Origin: Pandoraea commovens
Lineage (GTDB): Bacteria; Pseudomonadota; Gammaproteobacteria; Burkholderiales; Burkholderiaceae
Length of the DNA stretch: 64,000 nt
Assembly: GCF_902459615.1 (NCBI RefSeq)
Contig: NZ_CABPSA010000002.1
Span: forward strand, 620,001 to 684,000
Reading direction: 5' to 3'
Of the stretch, positions 35,243 through 43,015 are shown one piece after another. Within the stretch, counting starts at the first letter, position 1, and every line of letters starts with the position of its first letter. The notes under the pieces were generated by a model, which had not been told where the DNA came from, did no database searches, and saw nothing but the letters and a program-made list of their open reading frames with translations. Both the position numbers and the translations under genes were made by a program.

Positions 35243-35929
35243 TCAGGCCGCTGCGACGAGCAGCGTCACGCCATAGGCCAGTACGCCTGCACCCAGCACG
35301 CGCGGCGCCCACACCGTGCGATGGCGCAGCGCCACACCGGCTGCGATGCCGAGGCAGTGCAGCATGCCGGTCGCGACGAGGAAACCGGCCATGTAATGCA
35401 TTGCGCTCGCTTCGGTGGGCAGCTCGGCACCGTGGGCGAAACCGTGGAAGACGGCAAACGTGCCGACGACCGCTGCGCCTGCCCATCCCGGCAGTTGCGC
35501 ACGCGTCGCGAGCATCAGACCGAGGACGAGCAACGAGACGGCGATCATCGGCTCCACGCCGGGCAGGGAGAACCAATGCATCATGCCGAGCAGGCCACCG
35601 GCCGCGAGCATGGCGACGAACGCGAGCGGTGCCGCCCAGACGCGTTTAGACGTCAGCGAACTCCACAGCCCCACGACGATCATCGCGCAGAGGTGATCCG
35701 CGCCGGTCAGCGGGTGCACGAAACCGGCGGCGAAGCTGCTCACGGCGTCGTGACCCGGATGCCCCGGGTGGGCCAGCGCGACACCCGATGTAGCGAGCAA
35801 CGCAAGGCCGGTCGCCACGCGGGCGCGGACCGCATGGTGGCGAGGACGACGAGCGCCGGTTGAGCGGGCAGAGACGGGGAGCGCAACGTGCGCGTCAATC
35901 GAGTTTTCGAGGCGGGCCATGGGGGGCAT
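35243..35929 (-). CDS. ureJ: HupE/UreJ family nickel-related membrane protein
   Basis: 228 residues. After an N-terminal hydrophobic segment ending [10 protein letters not shown] come the hallmark [14 protein letters not shown], several membrane helices, and [10 protein letters not shown]. HupE/UreJ proteins are thought to take up nickel across the membrane for urease or hydrogenase. Placed between ureA and ureB, its common position in Burkholderiaceae. Two Met codons three apart are possible starts. Confidence 0.93.
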   Translation of the reverse strand: MPPMARLENSIDAHVALPVSARSTGARRPRHHAVRARVATGLALLATSGVALAHPGHPGHDAVSSFAAGFVHPLTGADHLCAMIVVGLWSSLTSKRVWAAPLAFVAMLAAGGLLGMMHWFSLPGVEPMIAVSLLVLGLMLATRAQLPGWAGAAVVGTFAVFHGFAHGAELPTEASAMHYMAGFLVATGMLHCLGIAAGVALRHRTVWAPRVLGAGVLAYGVTLLVAAA

Positions 35930-36002
35930 CCTTAAAGTGCAGCGAAGTGTTGTTGTCTATGGTTACCGATGACAGGCGAAGCGATCGAGGCGGACCGTCA
36001 CG

Positions 36003-36305
36003 TCATGGAATCGGGTGATGCACGGTGACGAGCTTGGTGCCGTCTGGAAACGTCGCTTCGACCTGAATGTCGGGAATCATCTCGGGCACCCCTTCCATGA
36101 CGTCGTCACGCGTGAGCAGCGTTGTTCCGTAGTGCATGAGGTCGGCGACGGTGCGACCGTCGCGTGCGCCTTCCATCAGCGCGGCGCTGATGAACGCCAC
36201 GGCTTCCGGATAGTTCAGCTTCAGGCCGCGCGCGCGTCGGCGCTCGGCCAGCAGGGCGGCGGTGAAGATGAGCAGCTTGTCTTTTTCGCGAGGAGTGAGC
36301 TTCAT
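36003..36305 (-). CDS. ureA: Urease gamma subunit
   Basis: 100 residues: [60 protein letters not shown] is the classical gamma subunit, complete. Only 46 bases separate it from the upstream ABC ATPase on the same strand, with no terminator, so urease is probably transcribed with that transporter. Confidence 0.97.
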   Translation of the reverse strand: MKLTPREKDKLLIFTAALLAERRRARGLKLNYPEAVAFISAALMEGARDGRTVADLMHYGTTLLTRDDVMEGVPEMIPDIQVEATFPDGTKLVTVHHPIP

Positions 36306-36351
36306 CTTGACGAGTGAATTTCAGTGCGAACGTTGGGTAAAGGGTGGAACG

Positions 36352-37074
36352 TCATTGCGCGATGAACCGCTGCAATTCCGGCGTTGCGGGCTGCGTGAAG
36401 AGCTGTTCCGGGTCGCCGGACTCCCAGATCTTCCCCTGATGCATGAACACCACGCGATCCGACACATGACGTGCAAAGCGCATCTCGTGCGTGACGAGAA
36501 TCAGCGTCATGCCTTCGGCGGCGAGGTCCTCCAGCACCTTGAGCACTTCCGCGACCAGTTCGGGATCGAGCGCCGAAGTGATTTCGTCGCACAGTAGCAC
36601 CGAAGGATGCATCGCGAGCGAACGGGCAATCGCCACGCGTTGTTGCTGACCGCCCGAGAGTTGCGACGGGTAGCTGTCGAACTTGTCGGCCAGCCCCACT
36701 TTGGCGAGCATCGTGCGGGCGACTTCGCGGGCGTCGTGCTTCGTCGTCTTCTTGACGACCTTCTGCGCGAGCATCACGTTCTCACCCGCCGTCAGATGCG
36801 GAAACAGGTTGTACTGCTGAAACACCATGCCGACCTTCAGACGCAGCGCGCGAAGATCGGTGTCGCGTGCGCCGACCAGCACGCCGTCCACGTCCACGCT
36901 CCCCGCATCGAATCGCTCCAGACCATTGAGTGTGCGCAGCAGTGTGCTCTTGCCCGAGCCGCTTTTGCCGATGATCGACACGACCTGACCACGCTCGACT
37001 TCCATGTCGATGCCACGCAGCACGGGGTTCTCGCCGAAGCGCTTTTGCATGCCCCGGACCTTAATTAGCGACAT
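36352..37074 (-). CDS. Polar amino acid ABC transporter ATPase
   Basis: 240 residues from the ATG overlapping the upstream permease by 14 bases. GlnQ/HisP type: Walker A GKSGSGKSTLLRTLNGLE, MVFQQYNLFPHLTAGENVMLA, LSGGQQQRVAIARSLA, VLLCDEITSALDPELV, VTHEMRFARHVSDRVVFMHQG. Works with the two permeases encoded just upstream. No binding protein is encoded here, so the substrate is open; linkage to urease suggests a nitrogen source. Confidence 0.93.
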   Translation of the reverse strand: MSLIKVRGMQKRFGENPVLRGIDMEVERGQVVSIIGKSGSGKSTLLRTLNGLERFDAGSVDVDGVLVGARDTDLRALRLKVGMVFQQYNLFPHLTAGENVMLAQKVVKKTTKHDAREVARTMLAKVGLADKFDSYPSQLSGGQQQRVAIARSLAMHPSVLLCDEITSALDPELVAEVLKVLEDLAAEGMTLILVTHEMRFARHVSDRVVFMHQGKIWESGDPEQLFTQPATPELQRFIAQ

Positions 37075-37711
37075 GGAGTTTCCTTTCGAGATGACGCGCC
37101 CACAGCGACAGCGGGTAGCAGGCAGCGAAGTAGAGCAGCGCGACGAGGCCATACACGGTGAACGGCTGGAACGTCGCATTGGTGAGCATGGTGCCGGTCT
37201 TGGTGAGTTCGTCGAAGCCGATGATCGATGCGAGCGCAGTGCTCTTGACGACCTGCACTGAGAAGCCGACGGTCGGCGCAATGGCGATGCGCAGCGCCTG
37301 CGGCAGGATCACGTGACGCAACTGTTCGCCGTAACGCATCGCCAGACTGGACGACGCTTCCCACTGACCGTGCGGGATGGCGTCGACGCAGCCGCGCCAG
37401 ATTTCCGTCAGGTAAGCGCTGGTGTAAAGCGTGAGACACACGGTTGCCGCTACCCACGGCGACACTTCCAGCCCGAGCAACGGTAGCCCGAAGAACACCA
37501 GAAAGAGCTGCATGAGCAGCGGCGTGCCCTGAAACACTTCGATGTACAGCGCCACGGCGCGCGCGGCCCATTGCACGCGTCCGACGCGAATCACCAGAAG
37601 CAGCAGCGCGACCAGTCCCCCGCACACGAACGCGATAGCTGAGAGTGCGAGCGTCCAGCGTCCGGCAAGGATCAACCCGCGCAGCATGTCCGCTATCGAA
37701 AACTCGATCAT
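37061..37711 (-). CDS. Polar amino acid ABC transporter permease
   Basis: 216 residues, HisM/GlnP type with about five membrane segments. EVFQGTPLLMQLFLVFFGLPLLG and the EAA loop WEASSSLAMRYGEQLRHVILPQALRIAIAP are present. ATG overlaps the stop of the other permease (ATGA). Forms a heterodimer with it. Confidence 0.92.
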   Translation of the reverse strand: MIEFSIADMLRGLILAGRWTLALSAIAFVCGGLVALLLLVIRVGRVQWAARAVALYIEVFQGTPLLMQLFLVFFGLPLLGLEVSPWVAATVCLTLYTSAYLTEIWRGCVDAIPHGQWEASSSLAMRYGEQLRHVILPQALRIAIAPTVGFSVQVVKSTALASIIGFDELTKTGTMLTNATFQPFTVYGLVALLYFAACYPLSLWARHLERKLHVAN

Positions 37712-38388
37712 CGTGCGCCTCCCTTCACCATGCCGCGAAACAGACGGCGTGCGGCACGCATCAGCACACGACGAAGCGCGATGGCGAGTACCAGATAGAG
37801 CGCGGTGACGATCAGATAACTCTCGAAGGCGCGGAATGTGCGCGACTGCACGAAGTTGGCTGCATACGAGAGATCGGGGACGGAGATTTGCGAGACGACG
37901 GCCGAGCTGAGCATCACGATGACGATCTGGCTGGCGAGCGCCGGGAACACCTTGGCGAATGCTTGCGGCAGGATCACGTGACGCAGGATCTGCCCGCGCG
38001 TCATGGCGAGCGAGAGGCCGGCTTCGGACAGTCCGCGCGGCACAGCGCGCATGCCTGCACGAATGATCTCGGTTGCGTACGCACCGAGGTTGAGACTCAT
38101 GGCGATGATGGCGGCGCTCGTCTCGTCGATATGAATGCCGACGCTGGGCAGCCCGAAGAAGATGAAGAACAACTGAACGATGAACGGCGTGTTGCGGAAC
38201 AGCTCGACGTACAGTCCGGCGAAGAACCTGAGGCCGTTCGAGCCCTGCTCGCGCGCAGCGGCGCACAGCGCACCGATGACCACGCCGATGACCGTGGAGA
38301 CGGCCGTGAGCGCAATCGTCAGCGCGGCACCGCGCACGAACAGCGCGAAGTACTGCCGCAGGTCGGCGAAATCAAGGACGTAATGCAT
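37708..38388 (-). CDS. Polar amino acid ABC transporter permease
   Basis: 226 residues of the same family: ELFRNTPFIVQLFFIFFGLPSVG, ATEIIRAGMRAVPRGLSEAGLSLAMTRGQILRHVILPQAF (EAA loop). First gene of the transporter-urease operon. A sigma-54 promoter (38462-38477) and a 20-bp element shared with urtA lie upstream. Confidence 0.93.
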   Translation of the reverse strand: MHYVLDFADLRQYFALFVRGAALTIALTAVSTVIGVVIGALCAAAREQGSNGLRFFAGLYVELFRNTPFIVQLFFIFFGLPSVGIHIDETSAAIIAMSLNLGAYATEIIRAGMRAVPRGLSEAGLSLAMTRGQILRHVILPQAFAKVFPALASQIVIVMLSSAVVSQISVPDLSYAANFVQSRTFRAFESYLIVTALYLVLAIALRRVLMRAARRLFRGMVKGGAR

Positions 38389-38433
38389 TAGGCGGCATGA
38401 GGTGAAAGGGGGGGATGCAAAGGATCGGCGCGT

Positions 38434-38453
38434 CTGGTCAGACCGGTCGATAC
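38434..38453 (-). promoter_or_regulatory. 20-bp element shared with urtA leader (copy 1)
   Basis: Written on the plus strand, CTGGTCAGACCGGTCGATAC differs from the copy at 45977-45996 in only 2 of 20 positions. The core TGGT-N3-ACC fits operators of FadR/FCD-type GntR regulators. It lies just downstream of the sigma-54 promoter, over the expected start of transcription. Confidence 0.6.
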
Positions 38454-38461
38454 AGTGAGGT

Positions 38462-38477
38462 AGCAGGATTCGTGCCT
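38462..38477 (-). promoter_or_regulatory. Sigma-54 promoter of the transporter-urease operon
   Basis: On the minus strand AGGCACG-AATC-CTGCT has GG at -24 and GC at -12 with the required 10-base spacing; 6 of 7 and 3 of 4 bases of the -24 and -12 consensus match. It is about 75 bases before the first permease gene. Confidence 0.65.
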
Positions 38478-38628
38478 GACCCCATCGAGTGGTGTGCCGC
38501 TTTGGCGGAAGTCGCGGCGGGGTCCGTCGGCCAACGCAGCGACCGATGCGCAGACGGACTGGCGACTTTTCGGTGTGCCCGATGTTGGTGCGAAATGGAC
38601 GGTGTGCTGACGATGCGACCCGGGGTTA

Positions 38629-38654
38629 TCACCGAAATGGTGCGAAATGGTGCG
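38629..38654. promoter_or_regulatory. NtrC-like binding site with phased repeats
   Basis: TCACC-GAAAT-GGTGC (38629-38643) matches 9 of 10 bases of the NtrC dyad GCACC-N5-GGTGC. The unit CGAAATGGTG is repeated in tandem (38633-38652), giving a second GGTGC exactly 10 bp on, and TGGTGCGAAATGG also occurs at 38586-38598. The site is about 165 bases upstream of the sigma-54 -12 element, a normal enhancer distance. The remainder of this 378-base divergent gap shows no gene. Confidence 0.6.
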
Positions 38655-38766
38655 TCGAGGCGGTGTGTGACGCGCATCGCCGCGATGACTTGACGCAGGC
38701 GAGCGGGGCGAAGACAGTGACGGCGTTGCGACTTGCTCGCGCGCAGAACTTACCGGAGCTACGAAG

Positions 38767-39369
38767 ATGTCGACGCTGTCATCCCCCCTTCACCTCGATC
38801 CCACGAAGACCGCCTTGCTCGTGATGGATTACCAGCACTTCATTCTGCAAAACAATGTGGCCGCCGAGCGTCACGCCGAAGTCATCGGCAAGACGGCGCA
38901 ACTACTGGGGGCCGCGCGCGCGGCGAAGATGACGGTCGTCTACGTGATGGTCGGCTTTCGCACCGGACATCCGGAGGTCAGCGCGCGCAATCGCATCTTC
39001 TCCGCGATCAAGGCCAACGGCGTGCTGACGCTCGATCAGCCCGCCACGGCCATCCATCCCGACGTCGCGCCGCAGGACGGCGAGGCCGTCGTCGTCAAGA
39101 AGCGCATCGGCGCGTTCAGTGGTACCGACATGCAGACGCTGCTGCGCTCGGCCAATATCGACACGCTCGTGCTGGCGGGCGTGACGACCAGCGGCGTCGT
39201 GCTATCGACCACGCGTCAGGCGTTCGATCTCGACTATCGCGTCGTCATCGCTCGCGACTGCTGCCCGGACCCGGACGGCGAGGTCGAGCAGGTGCTGCTC
39301 GATAAGGTGCTGACGCGTAACGCGGATATCGTGCGGTCGCAGGACGTGCTGGCTGCGCTGTCGGCATGA
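38767..39369 (+). CDS. Isochorismatase-like hydrolase lacking the catalytic Cys
   Basis: 200 residues. Family fold: TALLVMDYQHFIL with catalytic Asp, VVKKRIGAFSGTDMQTLL with Lys, and LAGVTTSGVVLSTTRQAFDLDYRV. In the last block the position that is Cys in amidohydrolases (GVETHVCV) is Val here (GVTTSGVV). True isochorismatases also lack Cys, so a non-amidase hydrolysis is possible. Transcribed opposite to the transporter-urease operon from the same NtrC-like region, so a nitrogen link is inferred but unproven. Confidence 0.88.
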   Translation: MSTLSSPLHLDPTKTALLVMDYQHFILQNNVAAERHAEVIGKTAQLLGAARAAKMTVVYVMVGFRTGHPEVSARNRIFSAIKANGVLTLDQPATAIHPDVAPQDGEAVVVKKRIGAFSGTDMQTLLRSANIDTLVLAGVTTSGVVLSTTRQAFDLDYRVVIARDCCPDPDGEVEQVLLDKVLTRNADIVRSQDVLAALSA

Positions 39370-39403
39370 CCTTGCATCGGTGATGTGTGTGCGTGTAGCG
39401 GCC

Positions 39404-40249
39404 TCACGTCGCCCAGATTCGAAGCGGCTCGGCCGGTGCTCCATGCACGATCGGGCGCAGCTTGAGCCAATGCGCGATCAGCAGTTGGCGCACCGCCTCC
39501 ATCTCGCGGCCGAGCACGCGCAGGACGAGGACGTTGCCGGGCAGGCACGTAATACCGGCACGGATGTCCTCGCTGAACGGCAGTCCCTCGGCCAGGGACT
39601 CGGCCAACTCGCGCGTACACGCCGGTCCGACCGCCCAGAGCGCCGCGAAGACGGGGAAGCTTGCAAGGCCGGTCGCGCCGGTGCGCTGTGGATCGTCCGC
39701 CCCGAGCACCGCCTGCTCCGCCCACAGCAGACGATCCTGCGCGTCGCGCAGTGCGAAGTTCGAACGCCAGCGGCCTTGTGTCCACTGCTCCCCTGCCGCC
39801 TGACGGCCGAGCAGCGTCGCGTCCCAGCCGATGACGGTCGCGTTCTCGCCAAGACGCACGGTCACGCGCTGACGCGCATCCGCATGCTCGAACACGATGT
39901 TCTCCAGCGGCAGCCAGTCAAGCTTCGCGCCGTCGTGCACCGTCAGCGTAATGTCCTGTGTGCCGAAGCGGCCTTGCGACTTGTACCACTTCGTCGCACC
40001 GGGCGTCGTCAGCACGGCATGGCTATCACGACCGACGTCGATATCGATGGACAACGCGTCGCCGCCCGCGATGCCGCCGGGCGGATGCACGACGACCGCA
40101 TGGCAGATGCCGGGGCCTTCCGGATGTAACGACTTCTGTACGACGAGCGGTCCCTGATGTCGGCGCGTTGCGAGCACCGTGCGGGCGTCATGGCGCTCGA
40201 AGCCGAGCGTCAGCTCGGCGTGCCAGCCGGTTTCCGTCGACGCCATCAC
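39404..40249 (-). CDS. ureD: Urease accessory protein UreD (UreH)
   Basis: 281 residues from GTG overlapping the urtE stop (GTGA), with ATG as second codon. Family marks: HPPGGIAGGDALSIDIDVG, HAVLTTPGATKWYKS, LDWLPLENIVFEHADA and GWDATLLGR. UreD binds apo-urease and passes nickel from UreG. It is unusual that ureD is not beside ureA but at the end of the urea-transporter operon, 3 kb away. Confidence 0.95.
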   Translation of the reverse strand: MMASTETGWHAELTLGFERHDARTVLATRRHQGPLVVQKSLHPEGPGICHAVVVHPPGGIAGGDALSIDIDVGRDSHAVLTTPGATKWYKSQGRFGTQDITLTVHDGAKLDWLPLENIVFEHADARQRVTVRLGENATVIGWDATLLGRQAAGEQWTQGRWRSNFALRDAQDRLLWAEQAVLGADDPQRTGATGLASFPVFAALWAVGPACTRELAESLAEGLPFSEDIRAGITCLPGNVLVLRVLGREMEAVRQLLIAHWLKLRPIVHGAPAEPLRIWAT

Positions 40250-40947
40250 ACCGCCACCATGTGCCGCACGCCGTCGGCTTCCATGTCCTTGCCCAGCCCG
40301 CTTGCGACGATGGCGCCGCGGCTCATTACGCGATAGTGGTCAGCGAGTTCGAGCGCGAAGTCGTAGTACTGCTCGACGAGCAACACCGTCATGCCGCGCT
40401 CGTCCACCAGACGTCGCAGCGTGCGACCGATGTCCTTGATGATCGACGGTTGAATGCCTTCCGTCGGTTCGTCCAGAATCAGCAGTTGCGGGTCGCTCAT
40501 GAGCGCGCGCCCGATGGCGAGTTGCTGCTGCTGTCCGCCGGACAGGTCGCCGCCGCGCCGCTGCTTCATGTCGCGCAGCACGGGGAACAACTCGTAGATG
40601 TCGTCCGGCACGCCGCGCTTCGCCTCGCGCGACGGGCGGCTCGCGGCACCGATCAGCAGATTCTCTTCGACGGTGAGACGCGGAAAGATCTCGCGACCTT
40701 GCGGCACGTACGCCATGCCGCTCGATACGCGCGCATAGGACGGGGCCGACGTCAGCGTCTTGCCGCGCCACGCGATGCTGCCCGACTTCACCGGCACCAC
40801 GCCCATGAGGCATTTGAGGAGCGTGGTCTTGCCCACGCCGTTACGCCCCAACAGCACGGTGAGTTGCGCGTCGGGCACCGTGAACTCCACGTTGCGCAGG
40901 ATGTGACTGCCGCTGTAGAACTGATTGAGTGCGTGAATTTCCAGCAT
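40246..40947 (-). CDS. urtE: Urea ABC transporter ATPase UrtE
   Basis: 233 residues. LivF type with urea-specific start MLEIHALNQFYSGSHILRNVEF; Walker A GRNGVGKTTLLKCLMG, MAYVPQGREIFPRLTVEENL, DLSGGQQQQLAIGRAL, LLILDEPTEGIQPSIIKDIG, LLVEQYYDFA. Two bases after urtD; stop overlaps ureD. Confidence 0.95.
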   Translation of the reverse strand: MLEIHALNQFYSGSHILRNVEFTVPDAQLTVLLGRNGVGKTTLLKCLMGVVPVKSGSIAWRGKTLTSAPSYARVSSGMAYVPQGREIFPRLTVEENLLIGAASRPSREAKRGVPDDIYELFPVLRDMKQRRGGDLSGGQQQQLAIGRALMSDPQLLILDEPTEGIQPSIIKDIGRTLRRLVDERGMTVLLVEQYYDFALELADHYRVMSRGAIVASGLGKDMEADGVRHMVAV

Positions 40948-40949
40948 GG

Positions 40950-41816
40950 TCAGCGTCCCAGATACGATTCGATCACGCGTTCGTCGCGTTGCACCGCGTC
41001 GAGCGTGCCTTCGGCGAGCACCCGGCCTTCGGCCATCACGGTGACGAGACCGGTCTCCCCCGCTAGCGCGGCGACGAACGCCATGTCGTGCTCGACCACC
41101 ATCATCGAACAATGCCCTCGCAGACGGTTGAGCAACTCGGCCAGTTGCGCCGTCTCTTCGTCGGTCATGCCAGCGGCCGGTTCGTCGAGCAGCAACAACT
41201 GCGGCTGCTGCATCAGCAACATGCCGATCTCCAGTCGCTGCTTTTGCCCGTGCGACAACTGCCCCGCACGCACATGCGCCTGATGTTCCAGGTGCGTGAG
41301 CGCCAGCACTTCCTCGACACGACGTTTGATGGTCGGCGTCAGCACGGCCCACAGCGCACGGAACCAGCGCTTATCCCCCGCACACGCGAGTTCGAGATTT
41401 TCCCAGACGCTGTGATGCTCGAACACCGTCGGCTTCTGAAACTTGCGCCCGACGCCCGCCTGCGCGATGGCCGGTTCGTCCAGACGCGTGAGGTCGAGCG
41501 TCTGACCGAGGAAGGCGCGTCCCGAGTCGGGGCGCGTCTTACCCGTGATTACGTCCATCATCGTCGTCTTGCCTGCGCCGTTGGGGCCGATGATGCAGCG
41601 CAGTTCGTTGGTCTTGATCGATAGCGACAGATCGTTCAGCGCGCGAAAGCCGTCGAACGAAACGCAGATGTTCTCCAAATAGAGGATGAGGCCGTGCGAC
41701 GTGTCGATTTCGCCGGGCACCACGAGGTGCGACATGCCCGTCGCGTCGCCACTGACCGAGACGGAAGCCTCCGGCGCATCGGCCTGTTGCCAGCTGATGT
41801 CGTAGTCGGGTCTCAT
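40950..41816 (-). CDS. urtD: Urea ABC transporter ATPase UrtD
   Basis: 288 residues. LivG type with an N-terminal extension of about 40 residues. LYLENICVSFDGFRALNDLSLSI, Walker A GPNGAGKTTMMDVITGKTRPDSG, VGRKFQKPTVFEHHSVWENLELA, QLSHGQKQRLEIGM and LLLLDEPAAGMTDEET are the UrtD pattern. Overlaps urtC (ATGA). Confidence 0.95.
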   Translation of the reverse strand: MRPDYDISWQQADAPEASVSVSGDATGMSHLVVPGEIDTSHGLILYLENICVSFDGFRALNDLSLSIKTNELRCIIGPNGAGKTTMMDVITGKTRPDSGRAFLGQTLDLTRLDEPAIAQAGVGRKFQKPTVFEHHSVWENLELACAGDKRWFRALWAVLTPTIKRRVEEVLALTHLEHQAHVRAGQLSHGQKQRLEIGMLLMQQPQLLLLDEPAAGMTDEETAQLAELLNRLRGHCSMMVVEHDMAFVAALAGETGLVTVMAEGRVLAEGTLDAVQRDERVIESYLGR

Positions 41817-43015
41817 GCGCGGTCTCCGGAAACGGAATGGGGTACGTCGCCTTCCGCAGCGATAGGGGCGTGGCGGTCGCGCTTACGCGTGAGTTGCGTG
41901 ACCAGACCCATCACGCCCTGCGGCAGCAGCAGCGGCACCAGCACGAACATCGCGCCGAGGAAGAACAGCCAGTATTCGGCGAAGTAGGCGGTGAAGAAGC
42001 TCTTCGCGCCGTTGACGATGAACGCACCGGCAATCGCACCGACGAGCGAGCCGCGTCCGCCGATGGCGACCCAGATCGCCATTTCGATGGAGTTGACCGG
42101 GGCCATCTCGCTCGGGTTGATGATGCCGACCTGCGGCACATAGAGCGCACCGGCAATGCCGCACAGCATGGCCGACAGCGTCCAGACGAACAACTTGTAG
42201 CTGAGCGGTCGATAGCCGAGGAACATGGCGCGGGACTCGCCGTCGCGAATCGCGGTGACGACGCGTCCGAACTTCGACACCACCAGTGCGCGGCACAGCA
42301 GGAACGCGCCGACCAGCACAGCGAACGTCACCAGAAACAGCACCGTACGCGTGTTCGCCGAGGTGATCGAGTAGCCCAGAATGCGCTTGAAATCGGTAAA
42401 GCCATTGTTGCCGCCGAAGCCGGTCTCGTTGCGATAGAACAGCAGCATGGCGGCGAACGTGAGCGCTTGCGTGATGATCGACAGATAGACGCCCTTCACG
42501 CGCGAGCGGAACGCCAGATATCCGAAGAGCCACGCGACCACACCCGGCAGCGCCACGACGAGGAACATCGCCCAGGCGAAGTGCTCGGTGCCGGTCCAGT
42601 ACCAGGGCAGTTCTTTCCAGTCGAGGAACACCATGAAGTCGGGCAGATCGCTGTGATACACGCCGTCGCGACCGATTCCGCGCATGAGGTACATCCCCAT
42701 CGCATAGCCGCCAAGCGCGAAGAACAGGCCGTGACCGAGGCTCAGAATGCCGCAGTACCCCCACACGAGATCGAGCGCCAGCGCGGCAATCGCGTAGCAC
42801 ATGATCTTGCCGACGAGCGTCATGGCGTATGCCGACAGATGCAACGGATGTGTGGCGGGCAACACCAGCGCACACACCGGCACGATCACCATCACCGCCA
42901 GCACGAACGCCAGCAGCACCGGGGCGACGTGTTTCGGCAGCAGACGGGCGCGTGCGGGCACGTCCAGTGGCATCGTCGGGGCGACACCTTCGGGAAGAAA
43001 GTTCGACGTCTGCAT
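41813..43015 (-). CDS. urtC: Urea ABC transporter permease UrtC
   Basis: 400 residues, about ten membrane segments. UrtC features: YCGILSLGHGLFFALGGYAMGMYLMR, the inserted loop SDLPDFMVFLDWKELPWYW, VKGVYLSIITQALTFAAMLLFYRNETGFGGNNGFTDFKRILG and AIWVAIGGRGSLVGAIAGAFIVNGAKSFFTAYF. It begins directly after the urtB stop with no gap. Confidence 0.96.
   Translation of the reverse strand: MQTSNFLPEGVAPTMPLDVPARARLLPKHVAPVLLAFVLAVMVIVPVCALVLPATHPLHLSAYAMTLVGKIMCYAIAALALDLVWGYCGILSLGHGLFFALGGYAMGMYLMRGIGRDGVYHSDLPDFMVFLDWKELPWYWTGTEHFAWAMFLVVALPGVVAWLFGYLAFRSRVKGVYLSIITQALTFAAMLLFYRNETGFGGNNGFTDFKRILGYSITSANTRTVLFLVTFAVLVGAFLLCRALVVSKFGRVVTAIRDGESRAMFLGYRPLSYKLFVWTLSAMLCGIAGALYVPQVGIINPSEMAPVNSIEMAIWVAIGGRGSLVGAIAGAFIVNGAKSFFTAYFAEYWLFFLGAMFVLVPLLLPQGVMGLVTQLTRKRDRHAPIAAEGDVPHSVSGDRA

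Noticed and set aside
38716-38737. Possible sigma-54 promoter for the isochorismatase-like gene (CGG...TTGC)
   Set aside because: The GG and GC are 11 bases apart instead of 10; sigma-54 promoters do not tolerate that spacing well.
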